Part shown: in pieces, positions 35,829-44,294 of the stretch
How positions within the stretch are numbered: the first letter of the stretch is position 1
Layout: each line of letters opens with the position of its first letter
NCBI GenBank assembly: GCA_002354805.1
Contig: DEMH01000012.1
Span: forward strand, 135,269-199,268
Origin: Gammaproteobacteria bacterium UBA2675
GTDB taxonomy: Bacteria; Pseudomonadota; Gammaproteobacteria; Pseudomonadales; Pseudohongiellaceae
DNA length: 64,000 nucleotides
Reading direction: 5' to 3'
Position numbers and translations under genes: made by a program
Notes under the pieces: generated by a model
Told to the model about the DNA's origin: nothing
What the model saw: the letters and a program-made list of their open reading frames with translations, nothing else
The model's database searches: none

Positions 35829-36100
35829 GCCAGCAGTCTGACAGTAACGCCGAGACACCGGCGATACTTTTGTATACCACCGCCGGATGTCATTTGTGCG
35901 AGCAGGCCGAAGCCTTGCTGGAGCCTGTAGTCACGCTTAACAGGCTGCACTGGCGTCCGGTGGATATCGCAGAGTCCGAAGAGCTTGTGGAGCGCTATGG
36001 CCTGCGTATTCCCGTCATTCGCGTCGACGGTGCCAGTCAGGATCTGGGCTGGCCCTTTGATGAGCCGCAATTGCTGGACTATCTGTCGCGTCACCTTTGA
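35825..36100 (+). CDS. Glutaredoxin-like (DUF836) thioredoxin-fold protein
   Basis: 91 residues: ILLYTTAGCHLCEQAEALLEP gives a beta strand and an active-site Cys-His-Leu-Cys at about residues 22-25, followed by a YGLRIPVIRV cis-proline loop, the thioredoxin-fold layout of the DUF836/glutaredoxin-like family. Translation is coupled to pyrD. Substrate unknown. Confidence 0.88.
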   Translation: MSQQSDSNAETPAILLYTTAGCHLCEQAEALLEPVVTLNRLHWRPVDIAESEELVERYGLRIPVIRVDGASQDLGWPFDEPQLLDYLSRHL

Positions 36101-36112
36101 CAACGCAAGCGA

Positions 36113-36907
36113 TCAGTCCGGCAGTTTAAACAGGCGCCGGGCGTTGGCGGTAGTCTCGGCGGCCACGTGTTCAACGGGGCGCTGGCAATGCTCTGCCACC
36201 ACTCGCAGTACCTCTGGCAGCCAGGCGGGTTCATTGCGCCGCGTTTTGGGTCGCGGCCGCAGGCTGCGCGGCAGCAGATAGGGCGCATCAGTTTCCAGCA
36301 GCAGTCGGTCCGCCGGAATATCCCTGACGAACTCATGCAGGTGCGCGCCGCGCCGCTCATCACATATCCAGCCGGTAATGCCGATATGCATGTCCAGGTC
36401 CAGGTAGTCATACAGGGCCTGGCGCTGGTCAGTAAAGCAGTGCACCACGCCGCCGCTCAGTTGATCGCGAAACTCCTTGAGAATGGGCAGGAATCGATCA
36501 TGGGCGTCACGCTGGTGCAGAAATACCGGTTTGCCGGTGTCGACGGCCATGGCCAGGTGTTCAGCAAACACCCGTTCCTGTGCCGGGCGCGGTGAGAAGT
36601 CCCGATTAAAATCCAGCCCTGTCTCACCAACGGCCTTGACCAGTGGGTCACCAAGCAGCTCACGGATGCCGGCAAGGACATCTGCGTCGGCATGCTGTGC
36701 TTCGTGCGGGTGAATACCGGCCGTGGCTGACATGTCAGGCCACTTTTTACACAAGGCCAGCGCTTTCTGAGAGGCTGGCAGCGTGGTGCCTGTCACCAGG
36801 TAATGAACAAGCCCGGCAGCATGTGCGCGTTGCAACACGTCTTCCAGGTCGTGGTCGAATGATTCGTGGCCCAGGTTGGCGCCGATGTCGATTAGCTGTA
36901 AATTCAT
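36113..36907 (-). CDS. tatD: TatD-family metal-dependent hydrolase
   Basis: 264 residues with LIDIGANLGHESFDHDLEDVL at the N-terminus, TAGIHPHEAQ, VGETGLDFNRDFSP and LLLETDAPYLLP, all conserved in TatD amidohydrolase-fold nucleases. Members act as 3'-5' DNA/RNA exonucleases in repair and RNA quality control. The N-terminus resembles TatD itself rather than YcfH/YjjV, whose sequence there is D-S-H-x-H. It converges on the glutaredoxin-like gene with 12 bases between stops. Confidence 0.88.
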   Translation of the reverse strand: MNLQLIDIGANLGHESFDHDLEDVLQRAHAAGLVHYLVTGTTLPASQKALALCKKWPDMSATAGIHPHEAQHADADVLAGIRELLGDPLVKAVGETGLDFNRDFSPRPAQERVFAEHLAMAVDTGKPVFLHQRDAHDRFLPILKEFRDQLSGGVVHCFTDQRQALYDYLDLDMHIGITGWICDERRGAHLHEFVRDIPADRLLLETDAPYLLPRSLRPRPKTRRNEPAWLPEVLRVVAEHCQRPVEHVAAETTANARRLFKLPD

Positions 36908-37021
36908 GGCGCGCGATTATAGCAGTGGTATGCTGGCAGATTAAGCGGCTATCTAGGATAATGGCGCGCAAGTCAGGCCGCTTGACCGCGAAACACACCG
37001 AATAGCATTGGATAGCAGCAC

Positions 37022-38074
37022 ATGAATCAGCAACACCTGCCAGAGAAAAAAGCACTCAACTGGGCCGAACTGGGATTTCAGTATCAATCTACCGAGTACC
37101 GGTTTCGGGCCGTGCACCGCAACGGTGAGTGGTCCGAGGGCGAACTGATCACCGATAAAATGATCAGTGTGCATGAGGGTGCACCGGCATTGCATTACGC
37201 CCAGCAGTGTTTTGAGGGCTTGAAGGCGCAAACGGCTCCCGATGGCCGTGTGTTGTTGTTCCGTCCAGACCTGAATGCAGAACGTATGCGACAGGCTGCC
37301 GGTCGCCTGCTGATGCCGCATGTGCCTGAAGAGCTGTTTATAAAAGGTGTGGAATCAGCCGTGCGCGCCAATTATGCATGGATCCCGCCACATGGCTCCG
37401 GTGCTGCCCTGTATATTCGCCCGATGCTGATTGGTGTGGGCGAGAACCTGGGACTAAAAACCGCCAAAGAGTTTGAATTCCGCGTGTTTGTATCGCCGGT
37501 CGGACCCTACTACAAGAGCGCTGGTCTGGCGACGATTTCACTGGCGGTGTCTGATCTGGATCGCGCCGCACCGGCGGGTACCGGTAATTACAAAATCGGC
37601 GCCAACTACGCGGGTGGTCTGCTGGCTACCCGTCAGGCGCAGGAGCTTGGCGCCAACGAAGCGCTGTTCCTGGACGCGCGCGAACGCCGCTACATTGATG
37701 AGGCCGGATCGGCCAATATCGTGGTTGCCATGACCGGCGGCCGCTTTGTGACGCCTGGCTCCAGCGCAGTGCTGCCCAGTGTCACACGCCGTTCCATCAT
37801 GGCGCTGGCTGAAAAAGAGCTGGGCCTGAAAACCGAGCAGCGAGGTATCGATCTGCGCGGTGAGATTGCCGATTTTGAAGAGGTGGCAGCCTGCGGAACC
37901 GCTGCGGTCATTTCCCCGGTTGGCAAGATCCTGGTGGATGGAAACTGGCACAGCTTCTACGCCAACGGCGAAGAGCCGGGCCCGATCACCCAGAAACTTT
38001 ACGAGCTGCTGGTGGGTATTCAGCGCGGTGAAATCGCTGACAAATACCACTGGACACACGAAGTCAGCATCTGA
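37022..38074 (+). CDS. ilvE: Branched-chain amino-acid aminotransferase (group II type)
   Basis: PLP enzyme making leucine, isoleucine and valine from their keto acids. The PLP lysine is Lys191 in GNYKIGANYAGGL; YAQQCFEGLKAQ and LDARERRYIDEAGSANIVV are family blocks. The 350-residue length and sequence belong to the longer BCAT group found in many gammaproteobacteria, not the 309-residue E. coli type. It completes leucine synthesis begun by leuCD in this window. Confidence 0.93.
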   Translation: MNQQHLPEKKALNWAELGFQYQSTEYRFRAVHRNGEWSEGELITDKMISVHEGAPALHYAQQCFEGLKAQTAPDGRVLLFRPDLNAERMRQAAGRLLMPHVPEELFIKGVESAVRANYAWIPPHGSGAALYIRPMLIGVGENLGLKTAKEFEFRVFVSPVGPYYKSAGLATISLAVSDLDRAAPAGTGNYKIGANYAGGLLATRQAQELGANEALFLDARERRYIDEAGSANIVVAMTGGRFVTPGSSAVLPSVTRRSIMALAEKELGLKTEQRGIDLRGEIADFEEVAACGTAAVISPVGKILVDGNWHSFYANGEEPGPITQKLYELLVGIQRGEIADKYHWTHEVSI

Positions 38075-38092
38075 CTGAATTCGCAGTAAAGC

Positions 38093-38121
38093 TTGACCCC
38101 CAGCGACCGAATCTTTATATA
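38093..38121 (+). promoter_or_regulatory. Sigma-70 promoter for topA
   Basis: TTGACC (38093-38098), a 17-base spacer and TATATA (38116-38121) form a good sigma-70 promoter. The start site would be near 38128, giving a leader of about 84 bases before topA. Confidence 0.65.
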
Positions 38122-38136
38122 TGTCGGCTTCATTGC

Positions 38137-38162
38137 GGGTGTGCTGCATAGCCAGCGCACCC
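38137..38162 (+). promoter_or_regulatory. Hairpin in the topA leader
   Basis: GGGTGTGCTG (38137-38146) pairs with CAGCGCACCC (38153-38162) around a six-base loop: nine Watson-Crick pairs and one G-T. It lies about 10 bases after the predicted start site and has no T-run, so it may stabilise the mRNA or respond to supercoiling rather than terminate. Confidence 0.4.
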
Positions 38163-38211
38163 CATAAGCCACGGCGCCGATGTATATCAATTTCAGGAAA
38201 TCAGTATTTTA

Positions 38212-40836
38212 ATGAGTAAATCTCTAGTCATAGTCGAGTCCCCCGCCAAGGCCAAAACCATCAACAAATATCTGGGCAGCGAGTTTGTTGTAAAGTCCAG
38301 TGTTGGCCATATTCGGGACCTGCCGGTATCAGGCAGCGGCAATAATACTGACCCTGCCGAACGGGCCAAAGAGGCCGCCAAGACGCGTGCCATGAGCCCG
38401 GAGAAGAAAGCGGCACACAAACAGAAAAAAGCGCGGGAGCAGTTGATCGCGCGCATGGGTGTGGATCCGGAACACGGCTGGAAGGCGCGTTATGAGATTC
38501 TGCCCGGCAAGGAAAAAGTGGTAGCCGAGCTCAAAAAGCTGGCCAAAAACGCCGACACCATCTACCTCGCAACGGACTTGGACAGAGAGGGGGAGGCCAT
38601 TGCCTGGCACCTCCGCGAAGCCATTGGGGGTGACGACAGCCGCTACCGCCGTGTCGTTTTTAATGAGATTACCAAGAAGGCCATCAACGAGGCATTTTCG
38701 CATCCCGGCGATCTGGACATGCGTTATGTCGAAGCACAGCAGGCGCGACGTTTTCTTGACCGTGTGGTCGGGTTTATGGTGTCGCCGCTGCTGTGGAGCA
38801 AGGTCGCCAGAGGCCTGTCTGCCGGACGTGTGCAATCGGTTGCAGTGCGCCTGATTGTTGAGCGCGAACGCGAAATTCGCAAGTTCATCCCGGAAGAATT
38901 CTGGGAGATGTATGCCGACACGCTGACGACCCACAAGGACGAGCTGCGGCTGCAGGTTAACAAGCAGGCAGGTGAAAACTACCGCCCGGGCAGTGCCGAT
39001 GAGTCCGCCCGCGCCGAGAAAGCGCTGGAACAGGCCAGGTTCATTGTCAGTGGGCGCGAAGACAAGCCGACCAGTTCCAAACCACGTCCACCACTGATCA
39101 CCTCGACACTGCAACAGGCGGCGAGTACGCGACTGGGTTTCGGTGTCAAGAAAACCATGACGCTGGCGCAACGACTGTACGAGGCGGGTTATATCACCTA
39201 CATGCGTACTGACTCGACACACCTGAGCGCCGATGCGCTGACCATGTGTCGTGACTATATCGAAGATAATTTTGGCAAACGCTACCTGACCGAAAAACCG
39301 GTGCAGTACAGCGCGCGCGAAGGGGCGCAGGAGGCACACGAAGCCATCCGCCCGACTGATGTCAACACAGCACCCACTCAGCTCTCCAATATGGAGCGTG
39401 ATGCAGAACGCCTTTACGCACTGATCTGGGCGCATTTTGTGGCCTGTCAGATGCCGCCTGCGCGCTATCTGAGTTCAGTCATCACAGTTACAGCAGGTGA
39501 CTTCGAGCTGCGCACCAAGGGTCGCATCATGCAGTTCGATGGTTATCTGAAAGTGCTGCCGTCCAAAGAAGAAGACGTGGTACTTCCAGATGTCAGCAAG
39601 GGCGAGGAGCTCAAGCTCAAGGCGCTGGATCCCAAGCAGAACTTTACCAAGCCGCCCGCGCGCTTCACGGAAGCCAGCCTTGTCAAAGAGCTGGAGAAGC
39701 GTGGTATTGGCAGGCCGTCAACCTATGCTTCTATCATTTCCACCATTCAGGAGCGTGGTTACGTCAAGGTGGAAGGCCGTCGTTTCTTTGCGCAGAAGAT
39801 GGGTGACATTGTCACCGAACGCCTGCATGAAAGTTTCACCGAGCTGATGGACTACGACTTCACAGCGCGAATGGAAGACTCGCTGGATGAAGTCGCCAAC
39901 GGCGATAAAGACTGGAAACACTTGCTGGACGATTTCTATCAGGATTTCACCGGCCAGCTGACCAAAGCCTCGTCATCTGATGACGAAGGCATGCGTGCCA
40001 ATACGCCCACCGATACTGACATCAAGTGTCCGGACTGTGGCCGTCCCATGCAGATTCGTACCGCATCAACCGGTGTGTTCCTGGGATGTTCTGGTTATGC
40101 ACTGCCGCCCAAGGAGCGCTGCAAAACAACCATCAACCTGACGCCCGGCGAAGAAGCCATCAATATTGATGACGAGGAAGAGGCTGAAGCGCTGGAGAAC
40201 CGCCGCCTGCGCGAACGGCACCGCTGCAAGTTGTGCAATACCAGCATGGACAGCTATCTGATCGACAGCACACGCAAGCTGCATGTGTGCGGCAACAATC
40301 CGGACTGCCCGGGTTACGAAGTAGAGCAGGGCAGCTTCAAAATCAAGGGCTACGATGGTCCGGTCATTGAGTGTGACAAGTGCGGCTCTGACATGCAGCT
40401 GAAGACAGGCCGTTTCGGCAAATATTTTGGGTGCACCAGTACCGAGTGTAAAAACACCCGCAAGCTGCTGCGCAGCGGCGAACCGGCGCCACCCAAGATG
40501 GATCCGGTGCCCATGCCCGAGCTGGCCTGCGAAAAGGTCGACGATCACTACGTGCTGCGCGATGGCGCGGCCGGTATATTTCTGGCTGCCAGCAAGTTCC
40601 CCAAGAACCGCGAAACACGTGCGCCGCTGCTGAAAGAATTACTGCCGCACAAAGATGAGATCGACAGCAAGTACAGCTATCTGTTCAAGGGACCGCTGGT
40701 CGACGGCGATGGTAACCCCACGATCGTACGCTTTAGCCGCAAGGCGAAGGAGCATTATCTGCTGACGGAAGTGGATAAAAAAGCCACAGGCTGGAAGGCT
40801 GTCTATAAGAACAACAAATGGGTAGTTGATAAGTAA
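38212..40836 (+). CDS. topA: DNA topoisomerase I (omega protein)
   Basis: Type IA enzyme that relaxes negative supercoils. TOPRIM domain: SLVIVESPAKAKTINKYLG at the start and ATDLDREGEAIAWHL. Catalytic tyrosine is Tyr330 in GYITYMRTDSTHLS. Three C-terminal four-cysteine zinc ribbons follow (CPDCGRPM, CKLCNTSM, CDKCGSDM), then a zinc-free tail that may contact RNA polymerase. 874 residues matches the gammaproteobacterial size. Confidence 0.98.
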   Translation: MSKSLVIVESPAKAKTINKYLGSEFVVKSSVGHIRDLPVSGSGNNTDPAERAKEAAKTRAMSPEKKAAHKQKKAREQLIARMGVDPEHGWKARYEILPGKEKVVAELKKLAKNADTIYLATDLDREGEAIAWHLREAIGGDDSRYRRVVFNEITKKAINEAFSHPGDLDMRYVEAQQARRFLDRVVGFMVSPLLWSKVARGLSAGRVQSVAVRLIVEREREIRKFIPEEFWEMYADTLTTHKDELRLQVNKQAGENYRPGSADESARAEKALEQARFIVSGREDKPTSSKPRPPLITSTLQQAASTRLGFGVKKTMTLAQRLYEAGYITYMRTDSTHLSADALTMCRDYIEDNFGKRYLTEKPVQYSAREGAQEAHEAIRPTDVNTAPTQLSNMERDAERLYALIWAHFVACQMPPARYLSSVITVTAGDFELRTKGRIMQFDGYLKVLPSKEEDVVLPDVSKGEELKLKALDPKQNFTKPPARFTEASLVKELEKRGIGRPSTYASIISTIQERGYVKVEGRRFFAQKMGDIVTERLHESFTELMDYDFTARMEDSLDEVANGDKDWKHLLDDFYQDFTGQLTKASSSDDEGMRANTPTDTDIKCPDCGRPMQIRTASTGVFLGCSGYALPPKERCKTTINLTPGEEAINIDDEEEAEALENRRLRERHRCKLCNTSMDSYLIDSTRKLHVCGNNPDCPGYEVEQGSFKIKGYDGPVIECDKCGSDMQLKTGRFGKYFGCTSTECKNTRKLLRSGEPAPPKMDPVPMPELACEKVDDHYVLRDGAAGIFLAASKFPKNRETRAPLLKELLPHKDEIDSKYSYLFKGPLVDGDGNPTIVRFSRKAKEHYLLTEVDKKATGWKAVYKNNKWVVDK

Positions 40837-40872
40837 TCTGTGAAAGGCGCAGTGCCGCGCCATTGCTTCGTT

Positions 40873-40932
40873 AAAAACCGGCTCGGAAGGATCATTTACG
40901 TAATTGTAAACTCACCTCCCTCGCCGGTTTTT
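40873..40932. terminator. Hairpin terminator between topA and lexA
   Basis: AAAAACCGGC (40873-40882) pairs perfectly with GCCGGTTTTT (40923-40932). The inner part also pairs, including TTTAC/GTAAA (40895-40899 with 40906-40910). The flanking A and T runs allow termination in both directions. A second small hairpin, CACCTTT/AAAGGTG, follows at 40955-40973. Confidence 0.65.
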
Positions 40933-41019
40933 GCCTCGCACTGACACGACCCTGCACCTTTCACTCAAAGGTGACGTCGGGCTCGAAAAAATCTGCTAAA
41001 AACCTCTCCGCTAGGAATG

Positions 41020-41189
41020 TAAAAGCGCGTCAGCCGCCGGCAGTACTAGGCAAAAACAGGCGAAGAAGCGGACGACTGCATGGACGCAGGAGTTAGAGCG
41101 ACGCAGGATGCCGAAGCCGAGTTTACGAGTAGTAAATGAGCATCTGAGACTGTTTTTAACGACGTAATGCCAAGGCTGATGCGCTTTTA
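41020..41189. repeat. Multi-branched 170-base inverted-repeat element next to lexA
   Basis: The ends TAAAAGCGCGTCAGCC (41020-41035) and GGCTGATGCGCTTTTA (41174-41189) pair over 16 positions (one G-T). Further in, GGCA/TGCC and AAAAACAG/CTGTTTTT pair, then GATGC/GCATC around TTTAC/GTAAA (41122-41136). The right end includes the lexA stop codon. Only short spurious ORFs are present. With its organised branches it looks like a dispersed structured repeat, but it occurs once in the window, so its repeat nature is inference. Confidence 0.6.
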
Positions 41190-41813
41190 GCTGTGGCGGC
41201 GAATGACGCCGACACTTATGCCCTCAATCGTGAAAGCATCGCGGCGTAGATCAACCTCAATTGGTTCGTAGTCGTCGTTTTCGGGCATAAGGCGCAGGCG
41301 GTGGCGTTCGCTGGTTTCTTCCAGGCGTTTGACGGTGACATCTTCTTCCAGGCGGGCGACGATGATGTCGCCGTGGCGGGCTTTGCTGGTCTTGTGCACG
41401 GCCAGCAGGTCGCCTTCGAAAATGCCGACATTGATCATGCTGGTGCCTTTGACGGTGAGCAGGTAGTCAGCGGCGGGGCTGAACATGGCGGCGGGCACAT
41501 TGACGTATTCGTCAATGCACTCCTGGGCCAGTATCGGGCTGCCGGCGGCAACCTGGCCAACAACCGGCAGACCCTGATTGGCGGCTTCGTCCTGATCGGC
41601 AAGGTCTGGCAGGCGGATGCCGCGCGAGGCGCCAGGCACGATTTCAATGGCCTTTTTGCGGGCCAGCGCCTTGAGGTGTTCCTCGGCGGCATTGGCCGAT
41701 TTGAAACCCATTTTCTGGGCTATCTCCGAGCGCGTCGGCGGATAGCCGGTATCCTGCTGATATTCGCGGATAAACTCAAGAATCTGTGCCTGTCTTGGGG
41801 TCAGTGCCTGCAT
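41187..41813 (-). CDS. lexA: LexA SOS repressor
   Basis: Represses SOS genes until RecA-ssDNA triggers self-cleavage. Winged helix-turn-helix in residues 1-70 (TPRQAQILEFI; PPTRSEIAQKMGF), cleavage bond Ala90-Gly91 (QVAAGSP), catalytic Ser125 (KGTSMINVG) and Lys162 (DVTVKRL). The ATG at 41813 is preferred to one three codons upstream, since AGGA lies eight bases before it and MQALTPRQ matches the family N-terminus; this gives 208 residues. A LexA box lies 28 bases upstream, so it is autoregulated. Confidence 0.97.
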   Translation of the reverse strand: MQALTPRQAQILEFIREYQQDTGYPPTRSEIAQKMGFKSANAAEEHLKALARKKAIEIVPGASRGIRLPDLADQDEAANQGLPVVGQVAAGSPILAQECIDEYVNVPAAMFSPAADYLLTVKGTSMINVGIFEGDLLAVHKTSKARHGDIIVARLEEDVTVKRLEETSERHRLRLMPENDDYEPIEVDLRRDAFTIEGISVGVIRRHS

Positions 41814-41840
41814 GGTACCCATCCTGTTGATCCATTCAGG

Positions 41841-41856
41841 CTGTGATTATATACAG
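41841..41856. promoter_or_regulatory. LexA (SOS) box
   Basis: CTGTGATTATATACAG fits the consensus CTGT-N8-ACAG exactly and lies 28 bases upstream of the lexA start, the expected site for autorepression. It is palindromic and could also affect nagZ on the opposite strand, about 90 bases away. Confidence 0.88.
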
Positions 41857-41944
41857 TTATGCGATCTGAACAAGCCTTTTGTGGGATCGCTGGCGATAGG
41901 TGATAATGTCACACATTAATAATCCCCGGATTCGAGAGGCCCCG

Positions 41945-42973
41945 ATGACCCCCGCCAAGCAAGGCCCAGGTGTGCTGATGCTGGACCTGTCAGGTCAGAC
42001 ACTCACCGATGATGAACGTGCGCTGCTGCAACATCCGCAGGTCGGCGGCGTGATTTTGTTTTCACGCAATATTGCTGGTCCGGCCCAGGTTCAGGCATTA
42101 ACCGCAGACATCCGTGCCTGCCGCCCGGACATTCTGCTGGCTGTGGATCAGGAGGGCGGCCGCGTTCAGCGCCTGCGCGATGGATTTACCAGGTTGCCGC
42201 CGATGTATGCCCTGCACGCCTTGTTCAGCAAGGAGCCTGAGCAGGCGCGCGTCATGTCCCATGATCTGGGGTGGCTGATGGCTACCGAGGTGCTGGCCGC
42301 AGGCTTTGATATCAGCTTTGCGCCGGTTCTGGATCTGCATACCGGGATCAGCGAAGTGATCGGCGATCGCGCATTTTCCTCGCGTCTCGATACGCTGGTG
42401 GAACTGGCGACAGCATTCATGGCGGGCATGCACGAAGCCGGTATGGCGACGACGGGTAAACACTTTCCCGGGCATGGCAGTGTGGCCGCCGATTCGCACC
42501 TGGATCTGCCTGTCGACGACAGATCGCTGTCGCAGATCGAAGAGCAGGATCTGCAGGCTTTTGTACGATGCATCCCGTCACTGGATGCTGTGATGCCGGC
42601 GCATGTCGTTTATCCGGCGGCCGATGCGCACTGCGCAGGCTTCTCAAGGTACTGGCTGCAGACGGTGCTACGTGAGCGACTTGGGTTTGATGGCGTCATT
42701 TTCAGCGATGACCTGGTGATGGCGGCGGCCGGTGCGGCAGGTGATATGTCGCAACGGGTTAACCAGGCACTCAAGGCCGGCTGCGATATGCTGCTGGTTT
42801 GCAATGACAGGGCAGCCGCACTGGACGCATTGCGAGCGCTGGACGAAGCGAAGCCGGCTCCATCGCCGCGCCTGCAAGGGATGCGACGCCGATGTGCGCA
42901 GCAGCCAGACCTGGTAGCGCTGCAATCAGATGCCCGCGTGATCGATATCCGCAACCGAATTTCCATGCTGTAA
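41945..42973 (+). CDS. nagZ: Beta-N-acetylhexosaminidase NagZ
   Basis: Cytosolic glycoside hydrolase family 3 enzyme of peptidoglycan recycling; removes GlcNAc from anhydro-muropeptides. VGGVILFSRNI, DQEGGRVQRLRDGFT, GKHFPGHGSVAADSH (with the acid/base His) and GVIFSDDLVMAA (catalytic Asp) are intact. The frame opens at a GTG (41900), but the ATG at 41945, five bases after GAGAGG, gives the usual 342-residue protein. Confidence 0.95.
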   Translation: MTPAKQGPGVLMLDLSGQTLTDDERALLQHPQVGGVILFSRNIAGPAQVQALTADIRACRPDILLAVDQEGGRVQRLRDGFTRLPPMYALHALFSKEPEQARVMSHDLGWLMATEVLAAGFDISFAPVLDLHTGISEVIGDRAFSSRLDTLVELATAFMAGMHEAGMATTGKHFPGHGSVAADSHLDLPVDDRSLSQIEEQDLQAFVRCIPSLDAVMPAHVVYPAADAHCAGFSRYWLQTVLRERLGFDGVIFSDDLVMAAAGAAGDMSQRVNQALKAGCDMLLVCNDRAAALDALRALDEAKPAPSPRLQGMRRRCAQQPDLVALQSDARVIDIRNRISML

Positions 42974-42994
42974 ACAATCAGGGTTTTAAACGCT

Positions 42995-43540
42995 ATGCAG
43001 ACCGAAAACATGCAGGATGTGCTGAACAATGCCCAGTGCCTGTTCAGCGAATCCGAAATTGCAACTGCGCTGGACAGCCTGGCCAGCGAAATCACAGCAG
43101 CTGTCGGTGACAAGACACCACTGGTGCTTTGTGTCATGAACGGCGGCATCGTCTTGACGGGACATCTGGCACCACGCCTGAAGTTCCCACTGAACCTGGA
43201 CTATATCCACGCGACTCGCTACCGTGAGCAACTGACCGGCAGTCAACTGCACTGGCGTGTGACACCTGTCTCATCCCTGCAGGGCCGGGTCGTACTGGTG
43301 CTTGACGATATCTTTGACGAGGGCGAAACGCTGGCAGCCATCGTCAGCTGGTGCCGGGAGCAGGGTGCAGCGGAAGTCTACAGCGCTGTACTGGTCGACA
43401 AACAGCACGATCGCAAGACCGCCGATCTGAAAAAGGCTGACTTTACCGCCCTGTATGCCGAGGACAAATACCTGTTTGGCTACGGTATGGATTACAACGG
43501 TTTCTGGAGGAATGCACCGGGTATTTTTGCGGTCGACTAG
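42995..43540 (+). CDS. hpt: Hypoxanthine-guanine phosphoribosyltransferase family protein
   Basis: 181 residues with the PRPP-binding loop VVLVLDDIFDEGETLAAI and LVLCVMNGGIVLTGHLAPRL, typical of purine salvage phosphoribosyltransferases (hypoxanthine, guanine or xanthine to the nucleotide). It follows nagZ by 21 bases, an arrangement seen in Pseudomonas. The ribosome binding site is weak; a second ATG at 43010 is an alternative start. Confidence 0.9.
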   Translation: MQTENMQDVLNNAQCLFSESEIATALDSLASEITAAVGDKTPLVLCVMNGGIVLTGHLAPRLKFPLNLDYIHATRYREQLTGSQLHWRVTPVSSLQGRVVLVLDDIFDEGETLAAIVSWCREQGAAEVYSAVLVDKQHDRKTADLKKADFTALYAEDKYLFGYGMDYNGFWRNAPGIFAVD

Positions 43541-43573
43541 TCAGACAGGACACTACCTTACCCAGGAGGTCAG

Positions 43574-44167
43574 ATGAGCAGCGCCGAGATCAAGACTGAT
43601 AATCTGTTGAAGCACATCAAAACCAATCGGGGCCCGGCACCGGTGCACGACTGGGATCCGCCGTACTGCGGCGAGATGGACATGCGCATTGCAGCCGACG
43701 GACGCTGGTATCATGAAGGTTCGCCGATCGGGCGCAAGCGCCTGGTGCAATTATTTTCTTCGATTCTGCGGCTGGATCCGGATGGCTTTCATTATCTGGT
43801 GACGCCGGTGGAGAAAGTGCGCATCAAGGTTGACGATTGCCCGTTTGTAGCGCAGCTCGTTGATGTCGTCGAGCGCGATGGGCAGCAGGTGCTGCGGTTT
43901 ACCCTGAATACGGATGAAGTTGTCGAAGCCGGGCCTGATAACCCGATCGAAGTCACTATCGACGCTGATCAGCAGCCTCATCCGGTGCTGGAAGTACGTC
44001 ATGGACTCAAGGCACTGATCATCCGTTCGGTTTTTTATTCGCTTGTAGAAATCGCCGAGACGAGTCCGGTAGATGATAAAAATAATAAAAAAAACAACGA
44101 CATGGAGAAGGTTCTGGCCGTGTCCAGTCAGGGCTGCAAGTTTGAACTGGGACGCTTCCAGGGGTAA
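43574..44167 (+). CDS. DUF1285 family protein
   Basis: 197 residues; the sequence PVHDWDPPYCGEMDMRIAADGRWYHEGSPIGRKRLVQLFSSILR is the DUF1285 signature, and YLVTPVEKVRIKVDDCPFVA follows. Structures of relatives show a two-domain beta-rich fold with no known reaction. A Lys/Asn-rich segment near residues 172-180 (DDKNNKKNND) is likely a flexible loop. AGGAGG precedes the start at good spacing. Confidence 0.9.
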   Translation: MSSAEIKTDNLLKHIKTNRGPAPVHDWDPPYCGEMDMRIAADGRWYHEGSPIGRKRLVQLFSSILRLDPDGFHYLVTPVEKVRIKVDDCPFVAQLVDVVERDGQQVLRFTLNTDEVVEAGPDNPIEVTIDADQQPHPVLEVRHGLKALIIRSVFYSLVEIAETSPVDDKNNKKNNDMEKVLAVSSQGCKFELGRFQG

Positions 44168-44185
44168 TCCCGGGCCGCAGTTTTA

Positions 44186-44214
44186 TTGACGCGCGCGCTC
44201 AAAAACGGCATCAT
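44186..44214 (+). promoter_or_regulatory. Candidate promoter for etfBA
   Basis: TTGACG (44186-44191), 17 bases and CATCAT (44209-44214), with an exact spacer but a weak -10. It lies about 80 bases before etfB in a 127-base gap. Confidence 0.4.
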
Positions 44215-44294
44215 TGTCAGCCTTTTTGGGGCCGCAGGCATTTACCACTGGCACCCACAAGCCATTTTTCTAATCAGTAAAAGTTGGAGAATCC

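Noticed and set aside
41080..41139. 19-codon ORF inside the 170-base element
   Set aside because: No ribosome binding site and the sequence is accounted for by the paired structure; treated as chance.
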